A stretch of DNA of 23,809 bases from a virus: the IMG/VR virus record IMGVR_UViG_3300013126_000247, positions 1 to 23,809 of that record; one strand, 5' to 3'. The notes below the pieces were generated by a model. The model saw only the letters and a list, made by a program, of their open reading frames with translations. It searched no databases and was not told the DNA's origin. Made by a program: the position numbers and the translations under genes. How positions within the stretch are numbered: the stretch's first letter is position 1; each line of letters opens with the position of its first letter. Of the stretch, positions 1 to 9,737 are shown one piece after another.

Positions 1-3000
1 GTGGGGCAGTCGTACCGGCGGCGGTGTTGGTGGCCCAGTAGGTAATTTTGCCGTTGTTCTCGATTTTGTAAATATCGTCCGGTGTACTATTTTGAACCAA
101 AAATGCGCCCACGCCTGCGGTGGTGTTTTCGCCTCGAACGTGAAGACGGGCAGAGGAAGTAGTCGCTCCAATAAGAACATCCCCATTATATAATAATTTA
201 ATATTAGGAGACCATAATAAATAATTTAAACTACTGCCTGTTGTATTAATTGTCGGATTTAAATGCAATAATGTAAATGAACCTGTACTTATTTGGTTAA
301 TTGTTGGTGTTATGCTTAATGCTTTTGTATTTGCAGAATCAGCATTAAAATTAAAAGTATTTGATATTGTTACCGAACTCCCTGCTGCGTTTCCAGTGCT
401 GCCACCAGCAAAACCTTGCAAATCTAATGAACCATAACGCCCAACAAAGCTAGTTATTGTATTAAGTGACGTCACCTCAATATTATTACCAATCCTTCTA
501 AAGCCACCTGAATTACTTGTACCTTCAGCTTGTATTACCCAACTCCCTGATGTACCTGAAACCTTTAAGTGGCCTGTTGAACTTACCATCCCGTCGTCTC
601 TAACGTTTAACAAGTTAGCTGGAATAGTATCATTATTTTGTACTAATAATGCACTTGATGTAGATAAATTGTTTTCGCCTTGAACGTGAAGGCGAGCGGA
701 GGATGTATACGTCCCAAATGACGCGTTTCCGGCGTGCGTCATTCTCGCAAGTGCATCTGTTGATTGAATAGAATAGACATTCGTTTGTGTGCCTGCGGTG
801 GTTGGGGTTAAATCATCAATTAATAATCCTACCGTGTTCGTGATGGTAGAGCCGACCGCGTGTGTAGGAAGCTTAATCTTCAACCCTTGCGCATCTGTAA
901 TCGTTCCTCCGGTTGAATTGTTAAGCATTAATATCTCAACGCCACGCAAAGAAGAAGCGCGGGAAGTAGTTGTTTCATTTTGAGCCACAAAGTATGCACC
1001 CCAAACTTGATTACTTGTTGATGTATTCCTGTTATTCGCATTAAACGCCATAGCTCTAGCGCCAAAAAATGGCTCACTACCTGCGTAAGTCATACCCCCG
1101 ACAAAAAAACCAACATCCTGAGAGAGACCTCCAGAAACAGTGTTTGTAATTGTAGGGCCTCCCGAAAATACACGATATGTGGTGGGAGATGAAATAGTGA
1201 AGGATTTGCCCAGTGCAATAGTACCATCATCGGCAGCCGATAGATACTCACTATAGCCTGAATCCCTGATTGATAGAGATGTAGTTGACGATGTCGCTCC
1301 GTCGCCTTTAATGTTTAATTTAGCGGTAACGGCAGGGTTTCCGATTGAAGTGGTCCCGTTATCCAATACGGAAAACAGTTCTACGTTAGACGAATTAGTA
1401 AGCCTTGTATTAACAGTCGTTAGCGTACCGCCCCCCTTCACGTTAAAGCGGCCCGTTGGCGAACTCGGATCGCCGATGTTAACTTGACCTGTATTTGTAA
1501 GCGCTGTTTTGTCGTATGTGAATCCATTACTACCTGCAAACGAACCGTCATCATTAAACTGTATTTGCGTAGTAGAACCACCAGGAGTACCACCTCCACT
1601 ACCTAACGCTCCCCATACACCATTAGCTCTACCTTTAAATGACATAGTAGTACTATCATATACCATCATACCGTCAGTAGCAGATCCTAAACTAGAATTA
1701 ATTTGAGTAGTAGTAAGTCGAGGTAATAGCAATCCTTTAGAGTTACTGTCTAATGTAAGAATAGCATTAGAATCTACAGAAGGAGTTGCAGAATCTCCAA
1801 TATAAGTATTAGGAGCAACAGTTAAACTTTGAGAATTATTTAAGTAAATATAATTAGCTCCTGAAGGACTTCCTATAAATACATCTTGAGTAATATCACT
1901 AACAGCAAATGCTGGGTTAGCATTTTGATGACGTATATTAAATAAACTTGATGTATTTATTTGAATATCAGTTAATGTTTGATTAACCCAGTTAGTCCCA
2001 TTATACCTAAGAAATTGGTTTGTAGTTGGTGAAGGTGCGACTACATCAGTAAGATCATTTAAAGTTTTTATAACTCCAGATAACACACCAGCGTTACTTA
2101 GAGATAATGTAGATGCATCTAATGAAGTTTTAAATAATCCGTCACCAGTAGTTATACCTATTAATCCAGATGCTGTAGAAACTGATGTAGGAATATTAGT
2201 AATACTAACCGTTCCGTCTAAAAGAATTTCATTTCTTACAAAAGTATTTGAACCAGTGTTATAAACAGTATTAATAGCTAAAGGTGTAGAGCCATAACCA
2301 TTAACATTATTATAACTATTAAATATTAATGATGATCGATACTGACTAGGTGAATCATTGAAAGTAATATTATTTATTTTAACAGTAGTTTGATTAATTG
2401 TATTAGTTCCTTCTATAGAATTAAATGATATAGAAGGACTTGATTGAATTACATCTGATAACTTTAAATTAGTACCATCCCAAGTAAGTTTAGAAGATCC
2501 TCCAAACGCCCCACTATTATTAAATTGAACTTCAGTATTATTACCTCCAGGTGCAGTAGAGTAATTAGGTATATTTAAAACACCATCTCCAGCTAATGTA
2601 GCTGCTCCACTTGTACCAGTAGTAGTAAGTGTAAGTGGTACTTGGAAATTAAGAGTTTTATTTTCCCAAAGACTATTACTAGAATTATACCTTAACACTT
2701 GGTTATTAGTAAGAGGATCTATAATATTAACATTATGTAATTCTTCTATTTCATAACCATTTTGTATCTTATATACAATACTTCCATTAGTAGGAGATGT
2801 TCTTGCTACTACACCTATAAATACTACGTGATTAGGTGCAGATGGTTTTACATTAGTTACATATCCAGCAGTATTAGGGTCTAACCAAAGATTATCACCA
2901 TCTACTAAAGTAACTGAAGTAAATGGATTTGTAGCAGTTGTTCTAGTATCCAAATTATGTAAGCTACCCATAGCAGCAACTAAACCATCATTATTAGGAT

Positions 3001-4645
3001 TTATATCATTTATAACAACACCAAATGTTTTAGAAGAAGTTGCTTCTGAGTTAGCTTGTGCTTTAAAAGCATTAGGACGATTACCAGTAGAACCACTTAA
3101 ATATACAATAGTTCCTCTATATAATGTATTAGTACTTGAGTTGTTTCTTACTACTACGGGAATACTTTCAGCATAATCTACTACACCATCATTATCAGTA
3201 TCATATACAGATTTCTGCATATCTCCTGATCCAATAGTTATACTTACGTTTTCCCACTGAGATGTAGTAGAATTATATTGAAGTATTTGACCATTGTTTA
3301 ATGTACCTATTGTAACATCTGTTAATCCATTTAAATTCAAGCTCGTAAGGTAGCCTTGTGTAGCATGATTACCCCAAGAGTATGCTGTATTCCAATTGGT
3401 AGAATTATTTACAATTGAACTTCCCCAAGCAGTACCAGTAGATATTGGAATACCTGCTGAAGGATAAATCATTGAGTTAATGGTCCAAGATCTATTTTGA
3501 GATAGATCATAAGATTCTCCATTAATTGTAATAGTTCTTGTTGTTGGTACACCACCCAAACCTGTTAAAGAATAATTAGGAATATTTAATGTACCACTAT
3601 TTAAAGTAGCCGGGCCAGATGAGTTGTTTGTAGTAAGTAATATACCACCACTACCTCCAGTAGATATTAAAGTATTATTTACAAATGCTAATCCAGCGCC
3701 AAGAGATATTTCTTGAACAGTACCTGTTGTAGCATCATATCTACCTAAAAGTTTAGATGATGTTACATTTTGTAATTTACTATAAGTTACTGAATTATTA
3801 TTTAATATCCATACACTACCGTTATTACTTAATGTAATATCACCTTTATCCCCATCGGCTACTATTTGAGCTTTTAAATCTACATAAGCTTTATCTACAA
3901 GAGATCTGTCAACATAATTATTTGAGTAATCATTTTTATATACAAGACCTTTAAAATTAGGATAAGCTCCCCAAATAGTAAATTGAGTTTTATCTGTTTT
4001 TAGTACTGGAAATTCTGTACTAGTATATAATATATAATTATTATAATCGTGAGTTAAAGCTAATTCATCTTTTGATATAGATACACTAGGAGCATATCCA
4101 GTTTGACTAAATACTTTACCTAATTTTACATAACCTTGTGTATTAATTTCTAAACCTATACCATTAATACTATTAAAATCATTTGATACTACACCATTAA
4201 TATCGCCAATTTTTACAGTTTCATCATTACCTGTATTAATACTAAATGAACTATTAACATTAGCTATTACATTTGCAGCAATATCTCCGCTACCAGTGTA
4301 TATACCATTTAAACCAGAACCTCCTCCAGCTCCCATTACTGCAGTTTCTAATATCTGCAATGCTTGTTTAATAGTTGAGTTATCAGGAATAATATTACCA
4401 TTAAAAGAACCTAACGTTGAAGATCCTTCTGGCATTCCTGTCAATTGTATTAATTCAGCTAACCCTGGAATTGTAATAGTATCATCTTGTAATTTTTCAT
4501 TTATCCATATAGCCAAATCAATACCTTCATTACCTAACCCAGTTGTAACTGTTTTACCTATTACACCAGGTAAAGCAGTTGTAACTTGAGTTTTAACTGT
4601 AGTTAATGGTAATATTAGTTTTTTATATTTATCGTAAATTCCCAT
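1..4645 (-). CDS. Giant tail-fibre protein, C-terminus off the left edge
   Basis: An open frame of 1548 codons starts MGIYDKYKKLILPLTT and reads without a stop to the window edge; I checked the frame at several points between 4645 and 1 and found no shift. It is low in complexity, rich in Asn, Thr, Ser and Gly, with no membrane segment. Fibre-type repeats are visible: three L-x-x-(L/V)-T/N-D/I-V...NxQxLxYN...WxN units near residues 440-470, 640-670 and 865-895; two TxxQFNxxGxFxGS units near 711 and 1037; a WNTAYSWGNHATQGYL unit near 420; and two SSARLHVxGEN units near 1321 and 1503. Such repeats are known from long fibres of Bacteroidota phages, which bind the host surface. A terminator precedes the gene, so it is probably a separate transcription unit. 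Codons become more GC-rich left of about position 1500, suggesting a swapped distal part. Role as fibre is well supported; receptor unknown. Confidence 0.85.
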   Translation of the reverse strand, partial: MGIYDKYKKLILPLTTVKTQVTTALPGVIGKTVTTGLGNEGIDLAIWINEKLQDDTITIPGLAELIQLTGMPEGSSTLGSFNGNIIPDNSTIKQALQILETAVMGAGGGSGLNGIYTGSGDIAANVIANVNSSFSINTGNDETVKIGDINGVVSNDFNSINGIGLEINTQGYVKLGKVFSQTGYAPSVSISKDELALTHDYNNYILYTSTEFPVLKTDKTQFTIWGAYPNFKGLVYKNDYSNNYVDRSLVDKAYVDLKAQIVADGDKGDITLSNNGSVWILNNNSVTYSKLQNVTSSKLLGRYDATTGTVQEISLGAGLAFVNNTLISTGGSGGILLTTNNSSGPATLNSGTLNIPNYSLTGLGGVPTTRTITINGESYDLSQNRSWTINSMIYPSAGIPISTGTAWGSSIVNNSTNWNTAYSWGNHATQGYLTSLNLNGLTDVTIGTLNNGQILQYNSTTSQWENVSITIGSGDMQKSVYDTDNDGVVDYAESIPVVVRNNSSTNTLYRGTIVYLSGSTGNRPNAFKAQANSEATSSKTFGVVINDINPNNDGLVAAMGSLHNLDTRTTATNPFTSVTLVDGDNLWLDPNTAGYVTNVKPSAPNHVVFIGVVARTSPTNGSIVYKIQNGYEIEELHNVNIIDPLTNNQVLRYNSSNSLWENKTLNFQVPLTLTTTGTSGAATLAGDGVLNIPNYSTAPGGNNTEVQFNNSGAFGGSSKLTWDGTNLKLSDVIQSSPSISFNSIEGTNTINQTTVKINNITFNDSPSQYRSSLIFNSYNNVNGYGSTPLAINTVYNTGSNTFVRNEILLDGTVSITNIPTSVSTASGLIGITTGDGLFKTSLDASTLSLSNAGVLSGVIKTLNDLTDVVAPSPTTNQFLRYNGTNWVNQTLTDIQINTSSLFNIRHQNANPAFAVSDITQDVFIGSPSGANYIYLNNSQSLTVAPNTYIGDSATPSVDSNAILTLDSNSKGLLLPRLTTTQINSSLGSATDGMMVYDSTTMSFKGRANGVWGALGSGGGTPGGSTTQIQFNDDGSFAGSNGFTYDKTALTNTGQVNIGDPSSPTGRFNVKGGGTLTTVNTRLTNSSNVELFSVLDNGTTSIGNPAVTAKLNIKGDGATSSTTSLSIRDSGYSEYLSAADDGTIALGKSFTISSPTTYRVFSGGPTITNTVSGGLSQDVGFFVGGMTYAGSEPFFGARAMAFNANNRNTSTSNQVWGAYFVAQNETTTSRASSLRGVEILMLNNSTGGTITDAQGLKIKLPTHAVGSTITNTVGLLIDDLTPTTAGTQTNVYSIQSTDALARMTHAGNASFGTYTSSARLHVQGENNLSTSSALLVQNNDTIPANLLNVRDDGMVSSTGHLKVSGTSGSWVIQAEGTSNSGGFRRIGNNIEVTSLNTITSFVGRYGSLDLQGFAGGSTGNAAGSSVTISNTFNFNADSANTKALSITPTINQISTGSFTLLHLNPTINTTGSSLNYLLWSPNIKLLYNGDVLIGATTSSARLHVRGENTTAGVGAFLVQNSTPDDIYKIENNGKITYWATNTAAGTTAP

Positions 4646-4656
4646 AAGTTAACTAA

Positions 4657-4695
4657 TAAAAAAGGGCCTTGCTGACACAAGCCAACAAGACCCTT
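4657..4695 (-). terminator. Rho-independent terminator after the 473-residue virion gene
   Basis: Read on the minus strand, AAGGGTCTTG (4695-4686) pairs with CAAGGCCCTT (4671-4662) over ten pairs including one G-T, followed at once by a T run (4663-4657). It lies between the stop of the gene ending at 4728 and the start of the fibre gene at 4645, so it should end most transcripts before the fibre gene. Confidence 0.85.
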
Positions 4696-4727
4696 GTTAA
4701 TAAAATTAAGACAGACGAAACTTCCAC

Positions 4728-6149
4728 CTACAAAGAAGTATCGGCAATATAATCTACACCGCCATAATTAGTTTTGGCAGAGTTTAACCAAGCAACAAGA
4801 ATGTTAGTAGCATCTGTAACTGTATTAGCAGATGCTGTACCGGTACCGGCATCATTACTTGTAGTCATTGTAATAGGTGCGTTACCAGCAGCAATTTCAG
4901 TAGTAACGTTATTTACAGTAGGTGTAAATGTTGACAGTTTTTCACATGGAAACAACAGTGTAACATTTTTAGGAGATGTTACTTCTGTAGTTAACGGATT
5001 TTCAGTATCGTAGTAATCAATGCTTAATGTAGTGTACAGTTTAGACTCATTGATATAATCTTTACCTTCTGCAAACCATTCACCATGCGGATGATTTTGT
5101 TTGGTATGTACTGTCAGCAAATAACGATCACGAGACTGAATACGCAGTTTAACACCAGTATTAATTGATTCTTCAGCCCACATTTTAGTTACTGTAGGTT
5201 TAGGAGAATCTACATCAGCAAATCCACCTCCAAAACTAACTTCAGCACTAGTTTGAGTTTGTTCAATATTGTCATAATAAGCTGCACGCTTAGCTGGAAG
5301 ACCAAGTACAATGATAGCGTCTACATCGGCAACTGTACCAGCAGTAGCAGAATTAACGTTAACAATAGAAGATGTTCCTGTAAGTGTAGCACTATCAGCA
5401 TTCAGTTTAGCAAGAGCAGTTACAAATGCTTCATCAGCAGTAATAGAATAAGTAGTACCGTTAATAGTTTGAAATGGTACAGAAGTTCCTGGAGCAATAG
5501 TACCAATTGTAGTACCAGTACCGCCAGCAATTTTAACACCAAACGCAACTACTTCACGACTTCCACGAATCAGTTTGCTGTAACTGTTAATTTCAGTTAC
5601 TACATTTTTTAATACATAATCTTTGGGTGCAACTGTACCAAGTGTAGTAAAATCTTGAGCAGGAACTACAACAGACAATACATCATCGTTTGCTCCAAAA
5701 GTACGATCATTACGTACAGACAGCAAACGAATATATGCTTTGTATTCTACATCATCAGATGGTACATCAAAACCAGTGGCAACAAAACCACCGTAACGAC
5801 CATAACGAGCTTTACGAATAGCTACACTGCGAATTTTGTCGGCACGAATAACGCCAGACTCAAGATAACCTTTATCACCAACTTCCCATACATCAGCAAG
5901 CTGAGTATTAGCTGAAGCAGGTGTACCTGTAATAAGTTTAATTGCTCGTACTTCAGTAGCATCATCAGTAGAAGCAATAAATGTACCAAGTGGTTTTGTG
6001 CCGCTATAATCCCAAGACAGGACTCCAAGTTGACCATTGGCTACATTAAGAGCGCTTGTAGCAGTGGTAAGAGTACCAGTTGCAAGCGTTTGATCACCTG
6101 TTACATTCATGATAACAGGGATAGAAAGTTTGTTAGTTCTTTTTGACAT
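4728..6149 (-). CDS. Virion structural protein, 473 residues (tail or neck, unassigned)
   Basis: A 473-residue protein, MSKRTNKLSIPVIMNV..., rich in Thr, Ala, Val and Ser, with no signal peptide or membrane segment. The regular beta-strand-like pattern, position after the adaptor-like gene and before the fibre gene, and a strong dedicated terminator directly downstream all fit an abundant virion component such as a tail, neck or head-decoration protein. Its codons are more GC-rich and more even than those of the neighbouring small genes, as are those of the capsid gene, which fits high expression. It starts 2 bases after the upstream gene's stop on the same strand. I do not recognise a named family; a sheath- or tube-like role cannot be excluded because no tape-measure gene is in view. 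Confidence 0.6.
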   Translation of the reverse strand: MSKRTNKLSIPVIMNVTGDQTLATGTLTTATSALNVANGQLGVLSWDYSGTKPLGTFIASTDDATEVRAIKLITGTPASANTQLADVWEVGDKGYLESGVIRADKIRSVAIRKARYGRYGGFVATGFDVPSDDVEYKAYIRLLSVRNDRTFGANDDVLSVVVPAQDFTTLGTVAPKDYVLKNVVTEINSYSKLIRGSREVVAFGVKIAGGTGTTIGTIAPGTSVPFQTINGTTYSITADEAFVTALAKLNADSATLTGTSSIVNVNSATAGTVADVDAIIVLGLPAKRAAYYDNIEQTQTSAEVSFGGGFADVDSPKPTVTKMWAEESINTGVKLRIQSRDRYLLTVHTKQNHPHGEWFAEGKDYINESKLYTTLSIDYYDTENPLTTEVTSPKNVTLLFPCEKLSTFTPTVNNVTTEIAAGNAPITMTTSNDAGTGTASANTVTDATNILVAWLNSAKTNYGGVDYIADTSL

Positions 6150-6151
6150 AA

Positions 6152-6904
6152 TTAAATTGTTCTTGTAATTTTATCTTCAGCAATTTGAATTTTAGATAAA
6201 TCTTCTATAGATCTTGCTATAAGTTGTACAGCAATATCTACAATAATAGTGTGAGCACTTCCAGTATCAGGTAATTCACAATTAATAGATGGTGTTGTTG
6301 CAGATGGCGCAGTTAAATCACCATTAATATATTCTAAACTATTATACCCACTATAAAACATTTTTCGAGGTTCTTTTAAATAAGTAAGTGTAGCATTAGT
6401 TGGTGTAAATTGACCACCTGTATATACAAGTATTGATTGATTTCCAGCTACAGAAGTATTACCTGTCATAGTAGCTAAACATCGTTTCCATACTTTAGAA
6501 GGTTTAGTATTTTCATTTAATAACATACCTTCTAAATCATTATGTCTAATAATGTTTAAATCAATTTTACCACAATTAGAATTAATATAACCTGATACAA
6601 AGTTTCGATATTTATGAACTAAGTTGTCAAGATTTATCCTATAAATATTAGGTTTAATTAAAGTTAATGACGCATCTTCTTCAGGAATAACTAAAGAAGA
6701 TAACATATCCATACGTTGTTGAGTAAATTCAAATCCAAGTTTAAAACGTTTGGCAGCATTTGCAGAATAACATATTTCAACGAATTCATTCTGAGCATCG
6801 TTTAAAAAATCGTCAATAAATGCTGTAGGCAAATCTGTTTTATGATTTGAATTTAATTTGTTAAACCGAAGTTTGACCTCGGAATGCATTCGTTTAATAT
6901 CCAT
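6152..6904 (-). CDS. Head-tail adaptor / ring-like protein
   Basis: A 250-residue protein with a helical N-terminal part (residues 1-60, MDIKRMHSEVKLRFNKLNS...) and a C-terminal helix near 225-245 (VDIAVQLIARSIEDLSKIQI). This layout resembles connector proteins that dock under the portal in podovirus-like and crAss-like phages, where a C-terminal 'D-x-A-x-x-x-x-x-R-x-x-E-D' helix is common. The gene lies three genes after the portal and one after a structural-type protein, packed with only 1-2 bases between neighbours, so it is co-transcribed with them. Family membership is by pattern and position only; a structural comparison would be needed to name the ring it forms. Confidence 0.5.
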   Translation of the reverse strand: MDIKRMHSEVKLRFNKLNSNHKTDLPTAFIDDFLNDAQNEFVEICYSANAAKRFKLGFEFTQQRMDMLSSLVIPEEDASLTLIKPNIYRINLDNLVHKYRNFVSGYINSNCGKIDLNIIRHNDLEGMLLNENTKPSKVWKRCLATMTGNTSVAGNQSILVYTGGQFTPTNATLTYLKEPRKMFYSGYNSLEYINGDLTAPSATTPSINCELPDTGSAHTIIVDIAVQLIARSIEDLSKIQIAEDKITRTI

Positions 6905-6905
6905 G

Positions 6906-8039
6906 TTATTCTAACCAAACATTTTTAGTACTCAATTCTTCATAAAGATCTTTATACCAATTGGTAACTTCTTTATCTTTAGAATTGAATATATTATATT
7001 CACGTTGAAGGTTACTTACCAAAGCATCATAAGTAGTATGTTTATACATATTAGGTTGACTAATTTTAGAATGCCAGATATAGAAACCATCTCTTACAGT
7101 GATAACATCTGTATTAATCGCTTGACCTACAAGATACATAATCTTTACACGTTCACGATTTTCTTTAGATGTCATCATATCATACAGTTTTGAAAACTTC
7201 TCAATATTTTCTAACTGATATGTAGATTGTTCATGCAGATAGTCAGATATATTTTCTTTTACTGTACTATCTCGAAGTTTACCTTTAACAATTGGTGTAC
7301 CATCATGATTTGTTAACAGTGTACCTAACATATATATATTATATGGTGTACTGTTAGTTTTCATAGTATACCACTTACCAATGGCATCTTCAATAATATC
7401 TCTACGTTTTTGTTTTTCCATTTGAGCCTCATTCTCTTCAGAAATATACCAGTCATGCACAGAAGCGTTTACTTCGTTTTTAACTTTAGCAATTTTATGA
7501 TGCATTTTAATAAGTTGAATAGCAATTCTTCCACGAGGTGTTTCATCGGTAAATCTATTAGGACTATCGTACAATACAATTTTAAATGTTTCTAAAAAGT
7601 TACGTTCTTTATTAAGACTTTGTTTCCAATTAGAACTAAACATTGTACCAGTTACTTCATCAGTATAGAAATTATAACCAACATTATCCATAATTTCATA
7701 CTTAGTCTGCAACTTAATTTGACTTTGTTTTACAATAGATTCTAAATGTTTTAACCAATCTTGTGATAAACCATATGTTTCAATAATATCTTCAGGTTTA
7801 GAATCTTTAAAAGGATTTTCAATCATACGATCTAAACCAGTAATAAGTTTATTAGTAGTAAGATTTAACCTGAAAGAATATTCAGATGGCACACCAAATT
7901 CTTTATTTTTATTCATTCCTGTAGTAGGAACAAATTCTCCAGTTTTAGCTTGTACAGTGTACACTTGTTTATGGCGACCTTGAGCTGAAATACGAGGTAC
8001 TGGATTAACAAAAATTGTAGTTATTTCTTGACTTTTCAT
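6906..8039 (-). CDS. Structural-module protein of unknown function, 377 residues
   Basis: A 377-residue soluble protein starting MKSQEITTIFVNPVPRISAQ. It is rich in Lys, Asn and aromatic residues, mostly helical in pattern, with a charged segment near residues 195-230 (EENEAQMEKQKRRDIIEDAI). There is no signal peptide, membrane helix or catalytic motif that I recognise. It is the first gene after the capsid terminator and lies one base from the adaptor-like gene, so a head-completion, neck or packaged internal role is reasonable but unproven. Its AT-rich codons are unlike the capsid gene's, suggesting lower expression. Confidence 0.45.
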   Translation of the reverse strand: MKSQEITTIFVNPVPRISAQGRHKQVYTVQAKTGEFVPTTGMNKNKEFGVPSEYSFRLNLTTNKLITGLDRMIENPFKDSKPEDIIETYGLSQDWLKHLESIVKQSQIKLQTKYEIMDNVGYNFYTDEVTGTMFSSNWKQSLNKERNFLETFKIVLYDSPNRFTDETPRGRIAIQLIKMHHKIAKVKNEVNASVHDWYISEENEAQMEKQKRRDIIEDAIGKWYTMKTNSTPYNIYMLGTLLTNHDGTPIVKGKLRDSTVKENISDYLHEQSTYQLENIEKFSKLYDMMTSKENRERVKIMYLVGQAINTDVITVRDGFYIWHSKISQPNMYKHTTYDALVSNLQREYNIFNSKDKEVTNWYKDLYEELSTKNVWLE

Positions 8040-8072
8040 GTCTTTAGCTTTTCTTGCTATTTATGTAGGTTT

Positions 8073-8108
8073 AAAAAAAGTGACCGTTGATTGTCGGCTC
8101 AACGGTCA
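8073..8108 (-). terminator. Rho-independent terminator after the capsid gene
   Basis: On the minus strand TGACCGTTGA (8108-8099) pairs perfectly with TCAACGGTCA (8090-8081), ten pairs around an eight-base loop, followed by C and seven T residues (8079-8073). It sits 12 bases after the capsid gene stop and is one of the two strongest terminators in the window, isolating capsid mRNA from the genes downstream. Confidence 0.92.
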
Positions 8109-8119
8109 AAGCCATCAAA

Positions 8120-9721
8120 TTAAACAGTCGGGACAAAAGCGATGCGACCAACACGGGTGACATCCCATACGCACAGACTTCCGCTCATTTCGCGGTAAAT
8201 ACCAAGTTCTTTATTGTTAGAGTAAGCATTAGAACCATCTTTAACAGCACCTGTTTCAAAGTTATAAACGTTAGAAACGCTGTAATAAGATTCAACACCA
8301 TCTTGCATTACCATAGTGATATTTTCATCACGGGCAGCATCATTAGCTTTTTGCTCAGATGTACCAAAGTCAAAAATGTCCATAGCATAAGACTCAATAG
8401 TACGATTAGTACCTGGAGCCAGTTCAGGGAACAGTTTACGATCATCTTTGATAGGATCATGTACAATCTCAACAATTACACCATTCATCATTTTGATTTT
8501 GGTAAACTGAGCACCAAACTCAAGTTCGTTTTCATGGTATCCTTTAGGATCGGAACGCTTAGAAGCAAACAGTGTATCAATGTATTGGAATTGAGAAGCC
8601 TCTTGAGCAATCAGTCGGCTAAGAAATTCAATACCAGCTTCACCAGAAGCAATTACAATATGACGATCAGCAAATGACTTACGAGTGATGAAAATCTGAG
8701 AAAGATATTCATAAATTTCACTTAGTGTAAGTGTACCATTATGCTCTTTATAGTGACCATCTTTTACAATTTGCCTCCAACCTGGAGCAGCTTTAATAGT
8801 ACGACCAGAATCACGATCTACTGTTTTTTGCAGTTGACCCCATTCCATAGCCATTTCGCGATCCATTTCTGTACGCTCAAGAAGACGAGCTTCAATTTTA
8901 GAAATGAATACACCTTTTTCATAAACAGTTTTGTCATTAGACTGGAACTGCTGTTGATAAACATAACCAGAACTAACTGCACTTTCATTATAGTTAGAAC
9001 CACCTACACTGTAACCCATGCTAGCAGGCATTGGGCGACCTTCAGATTTACAAGCAATTTCAGTACGAATAAATTTGTCAGTAAATTCAGCTTTATTAGC
9101 ATAGTTAGATACCCAAGACTGAAGCTTGAACATTTCACCATACTGATCTGGAGCATATTTAGTATTCAGTTCGTCAGATACAAGACTGGATACACGCATA
9201 GCCCTACGACCTGGTTGCAGGTATTCCAAAGGAATCCAAGCATTCAGATCACCAGTTTGAAGTTCAACTTCATACTCCCAAGAGTTAGTGCTACGTTGAA
9301 CAGGATGTCCGAGAATACGGAGCAACGGAAGATCAGAACCTTCCAGTTTGATAATAGACGGCTCATGCAGCCAATCACGATCAAGAGCAATCTTAAACGG
9401 AAGACCTCCTTTACCAGGAGTAGTGCTTGATGTAATTACTTCAGTAAAACGGAAGTTTACATCAGCATCTCCCATAAGATACCATTGATAATCATCAGTG
9501 CCTCCAGGAAGCACATAAACATTTTTCTTGGCAATAGTCATGTACGTAAACTTCTTATTAATCAGATGGCTACCAAGTTTAGAAGAAAATAATTGTGAAG
9601 TACGTACACCAAAGTTAAATGGTTGATAACGCCGAAACATAGCGGCATGAGTAAGGGAGTCAAAGAAACTACCACCCCACGCGTGACGTTCTACAGTTTG
9701 TAATGCTGTTTTTCTTTCCAT
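8120..9721 (-). CDS. Major capsid protein
   Basis: A 533-residue protein starting MERKTALQTVERHAWGGSFF. Length, position after portal and acidic scaffold-like genes, the dedicated downstream terminator and comparatively GC-rich, even codon use all indicate the abundant shell protein. Features typical of HK97-fold capsids of this phage type can be traced: an N-terminal arm (1-60), a loop-rich region with Gly/Pro turns (70-180), a long helical 'spine' stretch near 260-320 (KIEARLLERTEMDREMAMEW), and a central A-domain-like region near 340-440 with IVIASGEAGIEFLSRLIAQE and VIVEIVHDPIKDD. No separate protease gene is visible next to it, and I see no obvious prohead-cleavage site. The assignment rests on context and overall pattern rather than one diagnostic motif. 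Confidence 0.8.
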   Translation of the reverse strand: MERKTALQTVERHAWGGSFFDSLTHAAMFRRYQPFNFGVRTSQLFSSKLGSHLINKKFTYMTIAKKNVYVLPGGTDDYQWYLMGDADVNFRFTEVITSSTTPGKGGLPFKIALDRDWLHEPSIIKLEGSDLPLLRILGHPVQRSTNSWEYEVELQTGDLNAWIPLEYLQPGRRAMRVSSLVSDELNTKYAPDQYGEMFKLQSWVSNYANKAEFTDKFIRTEIACKSEGRPMPASMGYSVGGSNYNESAVSSGYVYQQQFQSNDKTVYEKGVFISKIEARLLERTEMDREMAMEWGQLQKTVDRDSGRTIKAAPGWRQIVKDGHYKEHNGTLTLSEIYEYLSQIFITRKSFADRHIVIASGEAGIEFLSRLIAQEASQFQYIDTLFASKRSDPKGYHENELEFGAQFTKIKMMNGVIVEIVHDPIKDDRKLFPELAPGTNRTIESYAMDIFDFGTSEQKANDAARDENITMVMQDGVESYYSVSNVYNFETGAVKDGSNAYSNNKELGIYREMSGSLCVWDVTRVGRIAFVPTV

Positions 9722-9737
9722 GATAAATTTTGTTTAA

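Noticed and set aside
1-4645. Plus-strand frames inside the fibre gene
   Set aside because: They are Pro/Ile/Val/Ser-rich shadows of the continuous minus-strand fibre frame.
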